DNA of 64,000 bases from Rhodococcus rhodochrous (GTDB lineage: Bacteria > Actinomycetota > Actinomycetes > Mycobacteriales > Mycobacteriaceae): positions 868,001 through 932,000 of the forward strand of contig NZ_CP027557.1 of NCBI RefSeq assembly GCF_014854695.1, in the 5' to 3' direction. Below the pieces are notes generated by a model, which saw only the letters and a list, made by a program, of their open reading frames with translations, was not told where the DNA came from and ran no database searches. The position numbers were made by a program, and so were the translations under genes. Within the stretch, counting starts at the first letter, position 1, and each line of letters opens with the position of its first letter. Shown here one piece after another: positions 62,392 through 64,000 of this stretch.

Positions 62392-63459
62392 GTGACGGTG
62401 CCGTCGGTGCCGGGTGTTCTGTCGCCGGAACAGAGCCTGGCGACGGGCCGGGCCATCGCGCGGATGCAGGAGCCCTCGGGAGCCGTCCCGTGGTTCCCCG
62501 GTGGGCACATCGACCCGTGGGATCACATCGAATCCGCGATGGCGTTGACCGCCATCGGTTTACGTGAAGAGGCGGACGCCGCCTTCGAGTGGTCGCGGCG
62601 GACACAGCGTGCCGACGGGTCGTGGCCCATCCAGTTCCGCGGCGACATCGTCGAGAACCACGACACCGACAGCAATTTCACCGCCTACATCGCCGTGGGC
62701 GTATGGCACCACCATCTCGTGACGGGCGATCGCGGGTTCGCCGAGCACATGTGGCCGACGGTGCGGGCAGCGCTCGACCTTGTGGTCGACATGCAGTTGC
62801 CGGGCGGCCAGATCTCCTGGGCGCGAGGCGACGGCGGAATGTTCGACGAAGCGCTGCTCACTGGTTGCTCGAGTATCCACCAGAGTCTGTGGTGCGGTCT
62901 GCGGATCGCCGACCTGGTCGGTGAGGCGCAACCCGAATGGGAGGTCGCGCTGATCCGTCTCGGCCACGCTCTGCGTCGGCACCCCGAGGCGTTCACACCC
63001 AAGCCCGAGTACTCGATGGACTGGTACTACCCGATCCTCGGGGGAGCGGTGCGCGGCACCGACGCGCACGAACGGATCCGCGAGCGCTGGTCGGATTTCG
63101 TCGTCGACGGGCTCGGGATCCGTTGCGTCGACCATCGTCCGTGGGTCACCGGAGCCGAGACGTGTGAACTGGTCCTGGCGCTCGACGCACTCGGCCACGC
63201 CGGGCGTGCCCGCGAATTGTTCGCGGCCATGCAGCATCTGCGCGACCCGGACGGTTCGTACTGGACCGGTCTGGTCTACGCCGACGGCAAGCGGTGGCCG
63301 GTGGAGGTCAGTTCCTGGACCAGCGCAGCGGTGATCCTCGCCGCCGATGCGCTCTCGCGCACGACGGGAGGAAACGCGATCTTCCGGGATGCGGCGGCAC
63401 CCGCCGACCAGGTGGGCGCCGACCGCTGCACCGAACGTTGCCCGGTGCTCGTCCCGTAG
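62392..63459 (+). CDS. Prenyltransferase/squalene-oxidase-like fold protein
   Basis: 355 residues from GTG 62392; an in-frame ATG at 62332 overlaps the previous gene. Repeated helices and QEPSGAVPWFPGGHIDPWDH, RADGSWPIQFRGD, LPGGQISWARG and DPDGSYWTGLVYADGKRWPV show the Gly-Trp-rich alpha-alpha-barrel repeats of terpene cyclase/prenyltransferase-like proteins. Catalytic DxDD is not seen, so the reaction is unknown. Third gene of the glycosyltransferase operon. Confidence 0.7.
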   Translation: MTVPSVPGVLSPEQSLATGRAIARMQEPSGAVPWFPGGHIDPWDHIESAMALTAIGLREEADAAFEWSRRTQRADGSWPIQFRGDIVENHDTDSNFTAYIAVGVWHHHLVTGDRGFAEHMWPTVRAALDLVVDMQLPGGQISWARGDGGMFDEALLTGCSSIHQSLWCGLRIADLVGEAQPEWEVALIRLGHALRRHPEAFTPKPEYSMDWYYPILGGAVRGTDAHERIRERWSDFVVDGLGIRCVDHRPWVTGAETCELVLALDALGHAGRARELFAAMQHLRDPDGSYWTGLVYADGKRWPVEVSSWTSAAVILAADALSRTTGGNAIFRDAAAPADQVGADRCTERCPVLVP

Positions 63460-63460
63460 T

Positions 63461-64000
<540 letters not shown>

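Overview
The window is a high-GC actinobacterial chromosome segment carrying a complete, site-specifically integrated siphovirus prophage. The host is most likely Rhodococcus or a close mycolic-acid relative. This is suggested by the DUF937 and TetR genes, the tRNA cluster, frequent GTG starts with ATGA/GTGA overlaps, and a baseplate gene of the Rhodococcus phage ReqiPepy6 Gp37-like family. No species call is possible from the sequence alone.

Layout. 1-1856 is left host flank (a DUF937 protein and two membrane proteins). A 47-bp direct repeat at 1857-1903 and 58552-58598 is the att core. It is the 3' part of a tRNA-Lys(UUU) gene, whose intact copy now lies at attR (58555-58627). Everything between the repeats is prophage, about 56.7 kb including one later IS. 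From left to right: the lysogeny module (integrase, ImmA-type peptidase and HTH repressor leftward; Cro-like and excisionase-like genes rightward, 1.9-4.6 kb); a long early operon of about 30 small genes (4.7-18.7 kb) with an SPFH lipoprotein, DnaN-like clamp, ParB-like protein, DnaQ-like exonuclease, a degenerate terminase-like ATPase, an HNH protein and a RusA-like resolvase; a control region with a perfect DnaA box and two strong hairpins (18.7-18.9 kb); packaging and head genes (19-32 kb) with an intein in the large terminase; tail genes (32-42.5 kb); lysis genes (42.5-44.9 kb); and a second tail/receptor-binding block (44.9-49.15 kb) ending in a terminator.

The right arm (49.2-58.5 kb) is different. 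It is sparse, mostly leftward, rich in hairpins and repeated non-coding blocks, and holds small membrane proteins and an isolated P63C-domain gene behind clustered ATGCTTGC repeats. It also holds an intact-bounded IS701-family insertion (54755-56184, CTAG target duplication) and a plasmid-like operon (HTH protein, 55-aa protein, DUF2637 membrane protein) next to attR. Right host flank: tRNA-Lys, a TetR regulator, four further tRNAs (Glu, Asp, Phe, Asp), then a GT4 glycosyltransferase, a methyltransferase, a terpene-cyclase-like fold protein and a second, partial methyltransferase.

The features most worth following up are: (i) a baseplate gene split by about 55 nt containing a 16-bp hairpin with the stop codon at its top, net +1 frame (41.23-41.29 kb), which could be translational bypassing, an inserted terminator-like palindrome or gene decay; (ii) a TerL intein with the signature of class 3 inteins (Ala at position 1, Trp/Cys/Thr triad) plus a LAGLIDADG endonuclease; (iii) a second, nuclease-less terminase-like ATPase among the early genes; (iv) three copies of a structured non-coding block with a compensatory stem change in the right arm; and (v) paired TTGGCAC arm-type repeats inside both attachment sites.
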